Source: Sideroxyarcus sp.
GTDB taxonomy: Bacteria > Pseudomonadota > Gammaproteobacteria > Burkholderiales > Gallionellaceae
Assembly (NCBI GenBank): GCA_030652215.1
Contig: JAUSBC010000026.1
Coordinates: 1-35,775 of the forward strand
DNA length: 35,775 bases
Reading direction: 5' to 3'
This document shows positions 1 through 9,333 of the stretch, piece by piece. A program made the position numbers and the translations under genes. The notes below the pieces were generated by a model. It did not search any database. It saw only the letters and a list, made by a program, of their open reading frames with translations, and had not been told where the DNA came from. Positions within the stretch are counted from its first letter, which is position 1; each line of letters begins with the position of its first letter.

Positions 1-1028
1 TTGACGGTCTGTTGCGTGTGGTCGATCAGAGTTTGCAGCGCGATGCGCTCCGGGCTCCACCAGTAGCCGTTGTAGATCATGCTGGCGTAGCGCGGCATCA
101 GGTCGTCCTTGAGGTGCGCGACTTCGCGGTCCAGCGTGATGGATTCGATGGCGCGGTGCGCCTTGAGCATGATGGTGCCGCCGGGGGTTTCGTAGCAGCC
201 GCGCGACTTCATGCCGACGTAGCGGTTCTCCACCAGGTCCAGGCGGCCGATGCCGTGCTTGCCGCCCAGTTCGTTGAGCTTGGTCAGCACTTGCGCGGGC
301 GACAGCTTGCTGCCGTTCAGCGCCACGATGTCGCCGTTGGCGAATTCGAGATCCAGATATTCGGCCTTGTCCGGTGCGTTTTCCGGAGAAACCGTCCAGC
401 GCCACATGCTTTCTTCGGCTTCGGCAGCCGGGTCTTCCAGATGGCGGCCTTCAAAGCTGATGTGCAGCAGGTTCGCGTCCATGGAATAAGGCGAACCGCC
501 CTGCTTGTGTTTCATGTCGACCGGGATGCCGTTCTTTTCGGCATACGCCATGAGTTTTTCGCGCGACAGCAAATCCCATTCGCGCCACGGGGCAATGATC
601 TTGATGCAAGGTTTCAGCGCGTATGCGCCCAGTTCGAAACGCACCTGGTCGTTGCCCTTGCCGGTCGCGCCGTGCGAGATGGCATCCGCGCCGGTGAGGT
701 TGGTGATGTCGATCAGGCGCTTGGCGATCAGCGGGCGCGCGATGGAGGTGCCCAGCAGGTATTCGCCCTCGTACACGGTGTTGGCGCGGAACATCGGGAA
801 CACGAAATCGCGCACGAACTCTTCGCGCAGGTCGTCGATGAAGATGTTTTCCGGCTTGATGCCCATCTTCAGCGCCTTCTGGCGCGCGGGCTCCAGCTCT
901 TCGCCCTGGCCCAGGTCGGCGGTGAAAGTCACCACTTCGCACTGGTAGGTGTCTTGCAGCCATTTCAGGATAACGGAGGTGTCGAGTCCGCCGGAGTAGG
1001 CGAGGACGGCTTTCTTGATTTCGCTCAT
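1..1028 (-). CDS. argG: Argininosuccinate synthase (3' part missing)
   Basis: Joins citrulline and aspartate with ATP to give argininosuccinate, the penultimate step of arginine synthesis in the cytoplasm. The N-terminus reads [18 protein letters not shown]; residues 10-18 (AYSGGLDTS) are the pyrophosphate-binding loop of N-type ATP pyrophosphatases. The later stretches TSIARPLIA and [15 protein letters not shown] are also typical of ArgG. About 342 codons are present before the window ends, of roughly 400 for the family, so the C-terminus lies outside. It is the last gene of argD-argF-argG, starting 16 nt after the argF stop. The upstream GGAAC is only a weak ribosome site. Family identity is certain; only the end is unseen. 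Confidence 0.97.
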   Translation of the reverse strand, partial: MSEIKKAVLAYSGGLDTSVILKWLQDTYQCEVVTFTADLGQGEELEPARQKALKMGIKPENIFIDDLREEFVRDFVFPMFRANTVYEGEYLLGTSIARPLIAKRLIDITNLTGADAISHGATGKGNDQVRFELGAYALKPCIKIIAPWREWDLLSREKLMAYAEKNGIPVDMKHKQGGSPYSMDANLLHISFEGRHLEDPAAEAEESMWRWTVSPENAPDKAEYLDLEFANGDIVALNGSKLSPAQVLTKLNELGGKHGIGRLDLVENRYVGMKSRGCYETPGGTIMLKAHRAIESITLDREVAHLKDDLMPRYASMIYNGYWWSPERIALQTLIDHTQQTV

Positions 1029-1044
1029 TGCGTGTAGTTCCGAT

Positions 1045-1977
1045 TTAGTGGTTGATCTTGCCCAGCAACAGATATTCCATCAGGGCTTTTTGTACGTGCA
1101 AACGATTCTCCGCCTCGTCCCACACCACGGATTGCGGGCCGTCGATCACGGCGGCATCCACTTCCTCGCCGCGGTGCGCGGGCAGGCAGTGCATGAATAG
1201 TGCGTCTTTCTTGGCGACGGACATCATTTCGGCATCCACGATCCAGTCTGCGAAGGCCTTGCGGCGCGCATCGTTCTCGCGCTCGAAGCCCATGGATGTC
1301 CACACGTCGGTGGTGATGAGGTCGGCGTTGCGCGCCGCATCCATCGGATTGGCGAACTCTTCGTAATGATCTTCGCCGAACAGTCCGGCGCGCTCGGACT
1401 CCACTTCATAGCCGGGCGGGGTGGAAACGTGGACGTTGAAATCCATCAGCTCCGCGGCTTGCAGCCAGGTGTTGCACACGTTGTTGGAATCGCCTATCCA
1501 GGCCACGGTCTTGCCTTTGATGCTGCCGCGGTGCTCGATATAGGTGTAGATATCGGCCATGATCTGGCACGGGTGGTATTCGTTGGTCAGGCCGTTGATT
1601 ACCGGCACGCGCGAATTGGCGGCGAAGCGCTCGATGATGTCCTGCTCGAAGGTGCGGATCATCACGAGGTCGCTCATGCGCGAGATGACCTGTGCCGCGT
1701 CTTCCACCGGCTCGCCGCGGCCGAGTTGCGTGTCGCGCGTGTTCAGGTAGATGGCGGAACCGCCCAGTTGCTGTATGCCGGCCTCAAACGAGAGGCGGGT
1801 GCGCGTGGAGCTTTTTTCGAAAATCATCACCAGCGTGCGGTCGGACAGCGGGTGATACGGTTGGTAGGCTTTGAAGCGCTGCTTGATGATGCGCGTGCGC
1901 TCGAACACGTATTCGAGTTCGGCGAGGGTCAAATCCTTGAATTGCAGATAATGCTTGATGGGCTTGTTGCCGTTCAT
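1045..1977 (-). CDS. argF: Ornithine carbamoyltransferase
   Basis: Transfers the carbamoyl group of carbamoyl phosphate to ornithine, giving citrulline. The protein has 310 residues, normal for the anabolic enzyme. STRTR at residues 57-61 binds carbamoyl phosphate, HPCQ is at 135-138, and [11 protein letters not shown] from 263 carries the ornithine-site cysteine. Its ATG lies 3 nt after the argD stop, and a good ribosome site (GAAGGAG) sits inside the end of argD. The two genes are therefore almost surely co-transcribed and translationally linked. Together with argD upstream and argG downstream it covers consecutive late steps of arginine synthesis. Confidence 0.98.
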   Translation of the reverse strand: MNGNKPIKHYLQFKDLTLAELEYVFERTRIIKQRFKAYQPYHPLSDRTLVMIFEKSSTRTRLSFEAGIQQLGGSAIYLNTRDTQLGRGEPVEDAAQVISRMSDLVMIRTFEQDIIERFAANSRVPVINGLTNEYHPCQIMADIYTYIEHRGSIKGKTVAWIGDSNNVCNTWLQAAELMDFNVHVSTPPGYEVESERAGLFGEDHYEEFANPMDAARNADLITTDVWTSMGFERENDARRKAFADWIVDAEMMSVAKKDALFMHCLPAHRGEEVDAAVIDGPQSVVWDEAENRLHVQKALMEYLLLGKINH

Positions 1978-1980
1978 GGA

Positions 1981-3156
1981 TCACTCCTTCGCCAGGAATT
2001 CGGTCACCAGCGGACACAGGATGTCCAGCAACTGCTGCGCTTCGGCTTCCGAGAAGATGAGCGAGGGCAGCAAGCGGATTACATTGTCGGCAGTGACGTT
2101 GATGATCAGGCCTTTTTCCAGCGCCTTGGCCACCAGTTCGCCGCAGGGCTTGTCGAGTTCGATGCCCAGCATCAGGCCTTGGCCGCGCACGGCGACAACA
2201 CCTTTCAGGCCGCCAAGGCGCGTCAACAGTTGCTGCATGAGCCAGGTGCCCAGTTTGTCGGCATGGGTCAGCAGCTTGTCCTGTTCCATGATGTTGAGTG
2301 TGGTCAGGGCGGCGGTCGAGGCCAGCGGGTTGCCGCCGAAGGTCGAGCCGTGGTTGCCCGGCTTGAACGTGCCGGTCGCCTTGCCTGCGGCCAGACAGGC
2401 GCCCACGGGCACGCCGGAGCCCAGGCCTTTGGCCAGGGTCATCACGTCCGGCATGATATTGGTGTGCTGGAACGCGAACCACTTGCCGGTTCTGCCCAGG
2501 CCGCATTGCACCTCGTCCAGCATCAGCAGCCATTCGTGCTCGTCGCAAATCTTGCGCAAGCCTTGCAGGTAGCTGATGTCGGGTGTGCGTATGCCGCCCT
2601 CGCCCTGGATGGGCTCGACCAGTACGGCGACGACATTCGGCGTGTGTGCCGCGACCTGACGGACCGCGTCGAGGTCGTCGTAAGGGACGCGCACAAAACC
2701 TTTGACTAGCGGTTCAAAGCCGGCCTGTACCTTGCGGTTTCCGGTGGCGGAAAGGGTGGCCAGGGTGCGGCCGTGGAAGGCCTTTTCCATGACGATGATG
2801 GTCGGCGTGTCGATGCCGCGCTGGTTGCCGTACAGCCGTGCCAGCTTGATCGCCGCTTCGTTGGCCTCGCAGCCCGAATTGCACAGGAACACTTCCTGCA
2901 TCCCGGACAGTTCGCACAATTTGTCGGCGACCAACTCCTGTTCGCGAACCTGGTAGAGGTTCGAAGTGTGGATCAGTTTGCCGATTTGCGCGGTAAGCGC
3001 GGCGGTGAAGCGCGGGTGCGCATGGCCCAGCGTGTTGACGGCGATGCCGGAGAGGGCGTCCAGATAGCGTTTGCCATTGACGTCCCACAGCCAAACACCT
3101 TCCCCATGGGTAAAGGTGACGTTTTGTCTCGCATAGGTGTTCATCAAATGTGACAT
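1981..3156 (-). CDS. argD: Acetylornithine aminotransferase
   Basis: PLP-dependent class III aminotransferase of 391 residues. It converts N-acetylglutamate semialdehyde plus glutamate to N-acetylornithine, and in many bacteria it also serves lysine synthesis as the DapC activity. SGCEANEAA near 94-102 and DEVQCGLGRTG at 214-224 are family hallmarks. The PLP lysine is K243 in TLAKGLGSG. The start ATG at 3156 gives the usual N-terminus; the ribosome site (GGGAAG) is moderate. It is the first gene of the arg operon. The rpsT terminator lies only about 45 nt upstream, so a promoter must sit in this short gap or the operon depends on read-through. I saw no clear -35/-10 pair there and no convincing ARG box. 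Confidence 0.97.
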   Translation of the reverse strand: MSHLMNTYARQNVTFTHGEGVWLWDVNGKRYLDALSGIAVNTLGHAHPRFTAALTAQIGKLIHTSNLYQVREQELVADKLCELSGMQEVFLCNSGCEANEAAIKLARLYGNQRGIDTPTIIVMEKAFHGRTLATLSATGNRKVQAGFEPLVKGFVRVPYDDLDAVRQVAAHTPNVVAVLVEPIQGEGGIRTPDISYLQGLRKICDEHEWLLMLDEVQCGLGRTGKWFAFQHTNIMPDVMTLAKGLGSGVPVGACLAAGKATGTFKPGNHGSTFGGNPLASTAALTTLNIMEQDKLLTHADKLGTWLMQQLLTRLGGLKGVVAVRGQGLMLGIELDKPCGELVAKALEKGLIINVTADNVIRLLPSLIFSEAEAQQLLDILCPLVTEFLAKE

Positions 3157-3200
3157 GGCAAGCTTCCCGGTCTTGTTGTATCTCAGATGCTGTAACTATA

Positions 3201-3233
3201 AACAAAAAAGGCCGACAACATCGTCGGCCTTTT
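3201..3233 (-). terminator. Rho-independent terminator of rpsT
   Basis: A perfect 11-bp stem (3206-3216 paired with 3223-3233, core GGCCGAC/GTCGGCC) with a 6-nt loop. On the minus strand it is followed by TTTTTTGTT. It lies 28 nt beyond the rpsT stop, which is normal for a ribosomal-protein gene, and separates rpsT from argD. A smaller hairpin (GCAGAC/GTCTGC, 3237-3253) lies between the stop and this terminator. Confidence 0.85.
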
Positions 3234-3260
3234 GTCGCAGACTTAACGTCTGCAAAAAAA

Positions 3261-3524
3261 TCAGGCCATCGCCTTGATAGCAGCGGACAGGCGGCTCTTG
3301 TGTCGGGCTGCCTTGTTCTTGTGGACAATCTTCTTGTCGGCGATGGAATCTACCACGCTTGTGGACTCGCTGAACACGGCTTGAGCAGCAGCCTTGTCAC
3401 CGGCCTCGATCGCCTTGGTTACCTTCTTGATCGCGGTACGCAGTTCGGAACGCAGGCTGGCATTGTGCTGGCCTTGCTTGACTGCTTGTCTTGCACGTTT
3501 TCTAGCTTGTGCGCTATTTGCCAT
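3261..3524 (-). CDS. rpsT: 30S ribosomal protein S20
   Basis: An 87-residue, very basic protein starting [13 protein letters not shown] and ending [11 protein letters not shown], both characteristic of S20. It binds 16S rRNA early in 30S assembly. The reading frame stays open upstream to 4013, but the ATG at 3524 is chosen because AAGGAG lies 9 nt before it and the family begins exactly there. It is a single-gene unit with its own terminator. It is divergent from the DUF3579 gene, with a 231-nt shared upstream region that holds a G-rich tract (see 3607-3630). Confidence 0.98.
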   Translation of the reverse strand: MANSAQARKRARQAVKQGQHNASLRSELRTAIKKVTKAIEAGDKAAAQAVFSESTSVVDSIADKKIVHKNKAARHKSRLSAAIKAMA

Positions 3525-3606
3525 GACTACTACTCCTTGAGAATTCGGCTTTTCAGAATGGGGCGCTTTATTGTGGCTGAATCGGGGTTTGGAAAAGGGT
3601 TTTTTC

Positions 3607-3630
3607 GGGGTGGGGTGGTTTGGGCGGGGG
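3607..3630 (+). other. G-quadruplex-type motif in the rpsT/DUF3579 divergent region
   Basis: Four G-runs of 4, 4, 3 and 5 are separated by loops of 1, 6 and 1 nt on the plus strand, matching the standard intramolecular quadruplex pattern. The surrounding 60 bases are also G-rich on this strand. The motif sits 83-106 bases upstream of the rpsT start codon. It would be in the template strand for rpsT and the non-template strand for the DUF3579 gene. Folding and function are inference from pattern only. Apart from this motif the 3525-3755 interval shows no gene; promoters for both flanking genes must be here but I could not place them securely. Confidence 0.5.
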
Positions 3631-3755
3631 CGCTGGTAATCCGCCAGAGCGATAGACCGTTTTGATTCCGCAGCCATTTTTGGGGCGGTGGTATGATGCC
3701 GCCAGTGCCGGGCTTGGCCGGACAATCGAACAATAACGCGTGCGGGGAGACAAGA

Positions 3756-4109
3756 ATGCTGCCAGGAGTCGGCGAATTCGTGGTTCAGGGAATTACCGTG
3801 GAGGGCGAAGTGTTTCGCCAGCCCGGCTGGGCGGAAAGGTTGTGCAATCTGCCTGGCACCACGGGCGCGGACGGCCGTCCGCGGTATTCTTCCTATGTGC
3901 GCCCGGTGGTAGTCGACGGGCTGGTGTCGGTGGTGGTGCGCGAATCCCTGGAGACGGTCGATCCGAAAGCGTTCGAGGCCATCAAGCAGTTCGTCGCCGA
4001 GCACCGGCTGCAAGTGCGGGCCGGGCGCGGAAGTCGCGACGCCGAGGTGACCGGGGCGTATCCCGTGTACGACCCGGAGCGCCGTTCGCCCGAGAACAAC
4101 AAATGGTAG
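3756..4109 (+). CDS. DUF3579 family protein
   Basis: A 117-residue soluble protein of unknown function. It resembles the DUF3579 family of betaproteobacteria: an N-terminal [10 protein letters not shown], then WAERLC, then a [12 protein letters not shown] segment followed by a hydrophobic strand (VSVVVRESL). This is recognition from memory of the family pattern. No catalytic motif, signal peptide or membrane segment is visible. The frame is open from 3693, but the ATG at 3756 has GGGGAGA 5 nt upstream and gives the usual length. In related genomes this family sits among argF, rpsT and murJ, as here, so the neighbourhood supports the call but gives no function. It is 44 nt upstream of murJ and may be co-transcribed with it. 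Confidence 0.85.
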   Translation: MLPGVGEFVVQGITVEGEVFRQPGWAERLCNLPGTTGADGRPRYSSYVRPVVVDGLVSVVVRESLETVDPKAFEAIKQFVAEHRLQVRAGRGSRDAEVTGAYPVYDPERRSPENNKW

Positions 4110-4153
4110 CGCCCCTCTTTGATATCTAGTGTCCTCAATATTTCCCAGACTCG

Positions 4154-5698
4154 ATGAATCTGCTTAAAGCCCTTGCTGCGGTCAGCAGCCTGACCCTTGT
4201 TTCGCGTATTTTGGCCTTTGTGCGCGACATTCTGATTGCGCGCATCTTCGGTGCGGGCATGGCAAACGATGCCTACATCATCGCCACCCGCTTGCCCAAC
4301 ATGCTGCGCCGCCTGTTTGCCGAGGGCGCGTTTTCGCAGGCTTTTGTGCCCATCTTCGGCGAATACAACAAACGGCGCGGGCACGACGAGACCAAGTTGC
4401 TGGTGGATCATGTCACGACCCTGCTGGCGCTGGCACTGTTCGTGGTGACTTTCGTGGGCATCGTTGCCGCACCGTTCATTATCACGATCAGCGCGCCGGG
4501 CTTCGTGAAAGATGCGGAGAAGTTCGATCTCACCGTGCACCTGCTACGCATCACTTCGCCTTACATCTTCTTTATATCGCTGGTGTCGGTGGCGGCGGGC
4601 ATACTCAATACCTACAACAAGTTCTGGGTGCCCGCAGTCGCGCCCATCCTGTTGAACGTCTGCCTGATCGGCGGTGCCCTGTGGCTCGCGCCTTACTTCG
4701 ATCAGCCCATCGTGGGCCTGGCCTGGGCCTGGTTTATCGCGGGCTTTGTGCAACTCGCGTTCCAGATCCCGTTCCTGAAGAAGATCGGCATGCTGCCGAG
4801 TTTTCGCCTCAACCTGAAAGACGAAGGCATGTGGCGCGTCGTCAGGCAGATGGGGCCGGCGGTATTCGGCGTCTCCATCGCGCAGATCAGCCTGCTCATC
4901 AACACCGTCTTCGCCTCGCTGCTGGCGGTGGGCAGCGTGTCCTGGTTGTATTACGCTGATCGCCTGATGGAATTCCCCGCCGGCTTGCTGGGTGCGGCGC
5001 TCGGCACCATCCTGCTGCCCTCGCTCTCCAAGCATCACGCGGACAACAGCACGGCGGAATACTCCAAATTGCTGGATTGGGGATTGCGCCTCGTTTTCAT
5101 GCTTACGCTGCCGGCCGCGCTGGCGCTGGGCATGATCGCCGTGCCTGTGCTGTCCACTTTCTTCCAGCACGGCGCTTTCCTTGACACGGATGTGCTCAAG
5201 AGCAGTCATGCGCTGGTCGGCTACAGCGTGGGGCTCATCGGCATCATTGCGGTGAAAGTGCTGGCGCCCGGTTTCTATGCGCGGCAGGACATCAGGACGC
5301 CGGTCAAGATCGGTATCGCCACGCTGGTCGCCACGCAACTGATGAACCTGTTGTTCATTTTCGGCCTGGATCTGAAACACGCCGGACTGGCGCTTTCCAT
5401 CGGTCTCGGCGCCTGCTTCAATTCCACCATCCTGTTCTATTTCTTGCGCAAACGCGGTATTTACCGGCCCGAGCCGGGTTGGGGGAAATTTTTCCTGAAG
5501 TTGTGTATCGCCCTGCTGGCACTGGGATTGACGCTGTGGTTCGGCATGGGCAGCGAACAGCAATGGCTGGTCGGCCGCGGCTGGGCGCGCATCGTCCATC
5601 TGTCCTGGCTGGTGGTGCTGGGGGTGGCGGTGTACTTTGCGGTGCTGTTTGCGCTCGGTTTTCGGCCGCGGGATTTTTCGAAGCGTGGAGCGAGCTAA
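4154..5698 (+). CDS. murJ: Lipid II flippase MurJ
   Basis: Inner-membrane protein of the MOP/MviN superfamily that moves lipid II to the periplasmic face for peptidoglycan assembly. Its 514 residues match the family, with about 14 hydrophobic segments. The N-terminus ([25 protein letters not shown], then [32 protein letters not shown]) is the strongest signature and includes the conserved arginines of the central cavity. The C-terminal third is extra membrane helices. No Shine-Dalgarno sequence precedes the ATG; translation may be coupled to the DUF3579 gene, which ends 44 nt upstream. A PAS-GGDEF gene follows after about 50 nt in the same direction. Confidence 0.97.
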   Translation: MNLLKALAAVSSLTLVSRILAFVRDILIARIFGAGMANDAYIIATRLPNMLRRLFAEGAFSQAFVPIFGEYNKRRGHDETKLLVDHVTTLLALALFVVTFVGIVAAPFIITISAPGFVKDAEKFDLTVHLLRITSPYIFFISLVSVAAGILNTYNKFWVPAVAPILLNVCLIGGALWLAPYFDQPIVGLAWAWFIAGFVQLAFQIPFLKKIGMLPSFRLNLKDEGMWRVVRQMGPAVFGVSIAQISLLINTVFASLLAVGSVSWLYYADRLMEFPAGLLGAALGTILLPSLSKHHADNSTAEYSKLLDWGLRLVFMLTLPAALALGMIAVPVLSTFFQHGAFLDTDVLKSSHALVGYSVGLIGIIAVKVLAPGFYARQDIRTPVKIGIATLVATQLMNLLFIFGLDLKHAGLALSIGLGACFNSTILFYFLRKRGIYRPEPGWGKFFLKLCIALLALGLTLWFGMGSEQQWLVGRGWARIVHLSWLVVLGVAVYFAVLFALGFRPRDFSKRGAS

Positions 5699-5752
5699 GT
5701 ATGCAAGAATCTCATCGCGAGACCTTTCGTCTGCGCGGCTAAAGGAATGAAT

Positions 5753-7033
5753 ATGGCAACTCAGCGAACCCAGGGTTATCCGGTTGTGATCATCGGCGCC
5801 GGTCGAGGCGGGGCCGCGCTGCTGGAAATGTTCATGGAAGACAACCTGGTCAAGGTGGTCGCCATCGCGGACTCCGATTCTGCCGCACCCGGCATAAAGC
5901 TGGCCAGACAAAACGGCATAGCCACCTACACGGACGCCGCCGAAGCGCTGCAAGCCTGCAAGCACTACCACAACTGCATCGTGTACAACCTGTCGCACGA
6001 CGATTCCATTGCCGACGAAGCGGCCAAGGTGTTCGGCGACAAGCGCGTCGCCAGCGGCCTTGAGGTCAAGCTGTTCTGGCAGATGGTCACGAACCTGAAA
6101 CAGATCAAGGGCGATCTGGAGAAAAGCCAGCACCAGTTGCAATCCATCATCCGCAACGTGATGGACGGCATCATCACGATCAACGAAGCCGGGGAGATCG
6201 AAGGCTTCAATCCCGCAGCGGAGGAAATCTTCGGCTATTCGCAGCAGGAAGCGCTGGGCGCAAACCTGAAGATGCTCATGCCTGAACCGCATCAGAGTGC
6301 GCACGATTCCTACATCCAGCGCTATCTGCAAAGCGGGCAGCCCAGGATACTCGGCGTGCGCGGGCGCGAAGTGATCGCCGTCAGGAAAAACGGCGAGCAA
6401 TTTCCCATGGAGCTGTCCGCTTCCGAAATGATGCTGGGCGGACACCGCTATTTCATCGGCATCGTGAGGGACATCACGGAGCGCAAACGCGCCGAACAAA
6501 AGATCGCGCACCTGGCGCACTACGACTATCTGACCGACCTGCCCAACCGCGCGTTGTTGCTGGACGTGCTGAATCATTCCATTGCGCTGGCCAGGCGTAA
6601 CAAGCACAAGGCGGCCATCCTGTTCCTCGATCTGGACGGCTTCAAGAAAATCAACGACACACTGGGCCACGATGCGGGCGACTTGCTGCTCAAGGGTGTT
6701 TCCAACAGGCTGAAAGGGACGATACGGGATTCCGACACGGTGGCGCGGGTGGGGGGCGACGAATTCATCCTCGTGCTGGACAACATCGAATCAGACGAGA
6801 ATGCGATTCTGGTGGCAAGGAAGATCATCGCCGCCCTGGCGCAACCTTTCGATCTGATGGGGCAGCAAAGTCACGTGGGCGGCAGCATCGGCATTTCCAT
6901 GTTCCCGGACAATGCCGCCGATCCCGCACAACTCGTCAAACAGGCCGATGCGGCCATGTATCTGGCGAAACAAAGCGGAAAAAATACCTACCGCTTCTAT
7001 CGGGACGTGGCACCGCAAAAAGACGACCAGTGA
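5753..7033 (+). CDS. Diguanylate cyclase with N-terminal Rossmann domain and FixL-like PAS
   Basis: A 426-residue cytoplasmic protein predicted to make c-di-GMP. Residues ~9-110 form a Rossmann-type fold: VVIIGAGRGGAALLEMF is a GxGxxG dinucleotide loop after the first strand, and the second strand ends with acidic residues (VVAIADSD). A short linker leads to a PAS domain (~125-245). This PAS resembles the heme PAS of FixL: LMPEPHQSAHDSYIQRY places a histidine (H184) where FixL has its heme ligand, followed by an arginine (R205) near the FixL oxygen-gating position. The GGDEF domain (~255-415) is intact: LDLDGFKKIND, GGDEF at 334-338, and an RxxD inhibitory site (R325-D328). The ATG at 5753 is preferred over 5747 because AAAGGA (5741-5746) is correctly spaced only from the former. 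Heme and dinucleotide binding are inferences. Confidence 0.9.
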   Translation: MATQRTQGYPVVIIGAGRGGAALLEMFMEDNLVKVVAIADSDSAAPGIKLARQNGIATYTDAAEALQACKHYHNCIVYNLSHDDSIADEAAKVFGDKRVASGLEVKLFWQMVTNLKQIKGDLEKSQHQLQSIIRNVMDGIITINEAGEIEGFNPAAEEIFGYSQQEALGANLKMLMPEPHQSAHDSYIQRYLQSGQPRILGVRGREVIAVRKNGEQFPMELSASEMMLGGHRYFIGIVRDITERKRAEQKIAHLAHYDYLTDLPNRALLLDVLNHSIALARRNKHKAAILFLDLDGFKKINDTLGHDAGDLLLKGVSNRLKGTIRDSDTVARVGGDEFILVLDNIESDENAILVARKIIAALAQPFDLMGQQSHVGGSIGISMFPDNAADPAQLVKQADAAMYLAKQSGKNTYRFYRDVAPQKDDQ

Positions 7034-7070
7034 GCACGGGCAGCCGGCGTCATCCGGTCATGCAATAACG

Positions 7071-7967
7071 CTACTTCGCCCCGCGACGGCTGGCAGCCCA
7101 GCCCAGCAACGTCAACAGCGCCAGACCGCTACCGATCAGCAGCATGCCGGCCACCTCGCCCAGTTTGAATTCTTCCCCCAGCATCACGCGCGACGAAATG
7201 ATTGCCACCACCGGCGTGCCGAGCACCGAAAGGCTGGCTTCCCATGCGGGTACCCGGTCGAGGATGATGATCCACAGCCACCAGCACAGTGCCGTGCTGA
7301 TCACAGACATGAATGTCAATATGCCGATGTAAGACAGGGACCAGTCCGTTGGACGTTCCGGGATCGCCAGCGCCAGCAGTACCAGTGGTACGGCACCCAG
7401 CACCATCTGCCAGGTGGTGAGTACAAGCAGGTCAACCTTGTGCCGGGAACGCAGGCGTTTGACGAGCACCGTGCCGATGGCCCAGCACAAGGCGGCCATG
7501 ACGCCGAGAAACTTGCTGAACAAACTGGTATGCATGTTCCAGGGCTCAATGATCAGCACCAAGCCCGCCAAAGTGCTCAGCGCGGCCAGCCACTGGGTGC
7601 CGCGAATGCGCTCGCCCAGCATCGGCCAGGCGATCAGCAGCGTCCAGATCGGCATGGTAAAGATCAGCACCGCCGTTTTGCCTGGGCCACCTTCCACCAG
7701 CGCCCAGGTTTGAAACAGCATGAAGCCCGTCACCTGCACCAGACCGATGGCGAGCGTCTGCCCAGGCGCTTTCAAAACAAGAGACTTGCCCATCACCTTT
7801 ACCGCTAGCAGCAACGCCAGCGCCCCGCCGACGCAGCGCTCTGCCGCGAAAGCGAAGGGCGGCGCGAATTCCAGCGCCTGCTTGGCCATGACCCAGGTGT
7901 ATCCCCAGGTGACGGACAGGACGAAAAGGGCTAACGGTAGCAGCCAGCGGGCGCGGGAGGAGGGCAT
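7071..7967 (-). CDS. EamA/DMT-family membrane transporter
   Basis: A 298-residue inner-membrane protein with about ten hydrophobic helices in two EamA repeats. The first (~10-140) begins with the typical WGYTWVMAKQAL, and both repeats end with a GERIRGTQW- or GEEFKLGEV-like turn before the last helix. Drug/metabolite transporters of this type export amino acids, nucleosides or small drugs; the substrate cannot be read from sequence. The gene converges on the GGDEF gene, with only 37 nt between the stop codons and no clear terminator. There is no Shine-Dalgarno sequence at the ATG at 7967, so the start is a little uncertain. Confidence 0.9.
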   Translation of the reverse strand: MPSSRARWLLPLALFVLSVTWGYTWVMAKQALEFAPPFAFAAERCVGGALALLLAVKVMGKSLVLKAPGQTLAIGLVQVTGFMLFQTWALVEGGPGKTAVLIFTMPIWTLLIAWPMLGERIRGTQWLAALSTLAGLVLIIEPWNMHTSLFSKFLGVMAALCWAIGTVLVKRLRSRHKVDLLVLTTWQMVLGAVPLVLLALAIPERPTDWSLSYIGILTFMSVISTALCWWLWIIILDRVPAWEASLSVLGTPVVAIISSRVMLGEEFKLGEVAGMLLIGSGLALLTLLGWAASRRGAK

Positions 7968-8071
7968 CGGGCAATAATGAAATTAGCGGGGGCGAAAAAA
8001 AGTACGACGTGTTGCGAAGCGCAAATCGCCCGAGTCCGACTGCTTTTGGCCGGTCTCCGGCGTTTAATCCT

Positions 8072-8260
8072 TTACTGCGCCTGCTCTATCGCCTTGCGTT
8101 GTTTCTCGGCCTGCGCCTGCAACTCCGCTTCCACCGCCTTGGCTTGGTCGAGCACGGCGCGCTGCTCCTCTAACAGCTTGGGCGGAGGCGCGTCGCTGCG
8201 TTGTCCGCATGCGGACAGCAGCAGGAGGGTGCACAGCAGCGTGATTGTGTGTTTGGTCAT
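8072..8260 (-). CDS. Small putative lipoprotein overlapping ackA
   Basis: A 62-residue protein: a short basic N-terminus (MTKHT), a hydrophobic stretch, and the lipobox LLSAC, so it should be processed by signal peptidase II and anchored by its cysteine. The mature part has a PPPK stretch and then a charged helix rich in Ala, Glu and Gln (about 40 residues), probably a coiled coil. The ATG at 8260 overlaps the ackA stop as ATGA, so it is translationally coupled to ackA. Function unknown; the link to acetate metabolism is positional only. The 104 nt between it and the next gene contain a T-run on the minus strand but no convincing terminator. Confidence 0.75.
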   Translation of the reverse strand: MTKHTITLLCTLLLLSACGQRSDAPPPKLLEEQRAVLDQAKAVEAELQAQAEKQRKAIEQAQ

Positions 8261-9321
8261 GGTGTATCTCCCGCGAATGTCAGGCACAGATTCTGAATCA
8301 TAGCTTCTTCGTCGGCCGGAAGGACAATTACCGGCTTGGTGTCCTTGCGTTCGATTCTTGCCGAGGCGGTGTTGTTTGCAGCGTCGTCCAGCGCAAATCC
8401 CAGGAAGCCCAGCGGTGCGCAGATCGCTTCGCGTATCCGCGCAGAATGTTCGCCTATGCCGCCCGTGAAGACCAGAGCATCGACGCCGCCGGCCTTCGCA
8501 GCCAGACTGCCAATGGCAGCGCGCACCTGGCAGCAGAAATAGTCGACTGCGAATTTTGCCTGGGTGCTGGAACTGGCAAGCAGGTCTGCCATCTCGCTGC
8601 TTTCGCCGTCGGACAAGGCCAGCAACCCCATTTTGTGGAACACGATGTCGCTCAACTGCGTTGCGCCGTAGCGTTTTGACAATTCGAGCATCACGCCCGG
8701 ATCGAGATCGCCGCTGCGTGTCCCCATGACGATGCCGCCGGCCGGGGTGTAGCCCATGGTGGTGTCGACCGATTTAAGGTTGTCCAGCATGCACAGGCTC
8801 GCGCCGCTGCCGAGGTGGGCGACGACAATCCTGCCGCGCGCGGCCGCCCCCAGCATGCCCGGCAGCCGTGAGGCGACATAGGCGTAATTGAGTCCGTGAA
8901 AGCCGAAACGGCGCAGCTCCAGTTCTTTGGGAATCGGCAAGCGTTTCGCCAATTCCGGCAGTGTGGTGTGGAACGCCGTGTCGAAGCAGGCCACCTGCGG
9001 CACATCGAAATGTTGCCGGCACAGATCCAGCCCCATCAGGTTGCCCGGCAGGTGCAGCGGGGCGAGGTGGACGATCTGTTCCAGACGCTCGCGCTCGGCC
9101 GCATCGACCAGACGCGCCGCCTCGGCGATCTCTCCGCCATGCACGAAGCGGTGCCCGACGACGTCCGGCGCATGGCCGGACAAATCGTGCAGCAATTGAT
9201 CGAAGCCGAACTGCGGATCGCGCAAATGCCCGTAGCTGTAATTGCGGCGCGTGCCGTCAACGTCGAACAGGCTGGCCTTGACCGACGAGGAACCGCTGTT
9301 GATGGTGAGGATGGTGGGCAT
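8257..9321 (-). CDS. ackA: Acetate kinase
   Basis: Interconverts acetyl phosphate + ADP and acetate + ATP. The ASKHA-fold motifs are present: TINSGSSSVK at the N-terminus, an arginine in GHRFVHGG (R58), FDTAFH (113-118), AHLGSGAS (168-174), TRSGDLDPG (201-209), FTGGIGEHS, and a C-terminal ADEEAMI glutamate. At 354 residues it is clearly shorter than the ~400 usual for the family. The normal GFHGTSH segment reads GFHGLNY here; the first histidine (H142), aligned with the catalytic one, is kept while the second is lost. It lies downstream of phosphoketolase on the same strand and would turn that enzyme's acetyl phosphate into ATP. The short version may be a specialised Xfp partner. Confidence 0.93.
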   Translation of the reverse strand: MPTILTINSGSSSVKASLFDVDGTRRNYSYGHLRDPQFGFDQLLHDLSGHAPDVVGHRFVHGGEIAEAARLVDAAERERLEQIVHLAPLHLPGNLMGLDLCRQHFDVPQVACFDTAFHTTLPELAKRLPIPKELELRRFGFHGLNYAYVASRLPGMLGAAARGRIVVAHLGSGASLCMLDNLKSVDTTMGYTPAGGIVMGTRSGDLDPGVMLELSKRYGATQLSDIVFHKMGLLALSDGESSEMADLLASSSTQAKFAVDYFCCQVRAAIGSLAAKAGGVDALVFTGGIGEHSARIREAICAPLGFLGFALDDAANNTASARIERKDTKPVIVLPADEEAMIQNLCLTFAGDTP

Positions 9322-9333
9322 AGAAAAATCTCG

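Noticed and set aside
3525..4013. Upstream extension of the rpsT frame
   Set aside because: The frame is open by chance; S20 starts at the ATG at 3524 with an AAGGAG site. The extension overlaps the DUF3579 gene.
5701..5742. A 13-codon ORF just after murJ
   Set aside because: It lacks a ribosome site and is too short to support. Its end merely contains the AAAGGA used by the next gene.
4544..6670. A 708-codon minus-strand open frame across murJ and the Rossmann-PAS-GGDEF gene
   Set aside because: It is antisense to two clear genes and crosses their boundary. The composition is non-natural with no recognisable motif. The same applies to the long frames at 23905-25896 (minus) and 30701-32701 (plus).
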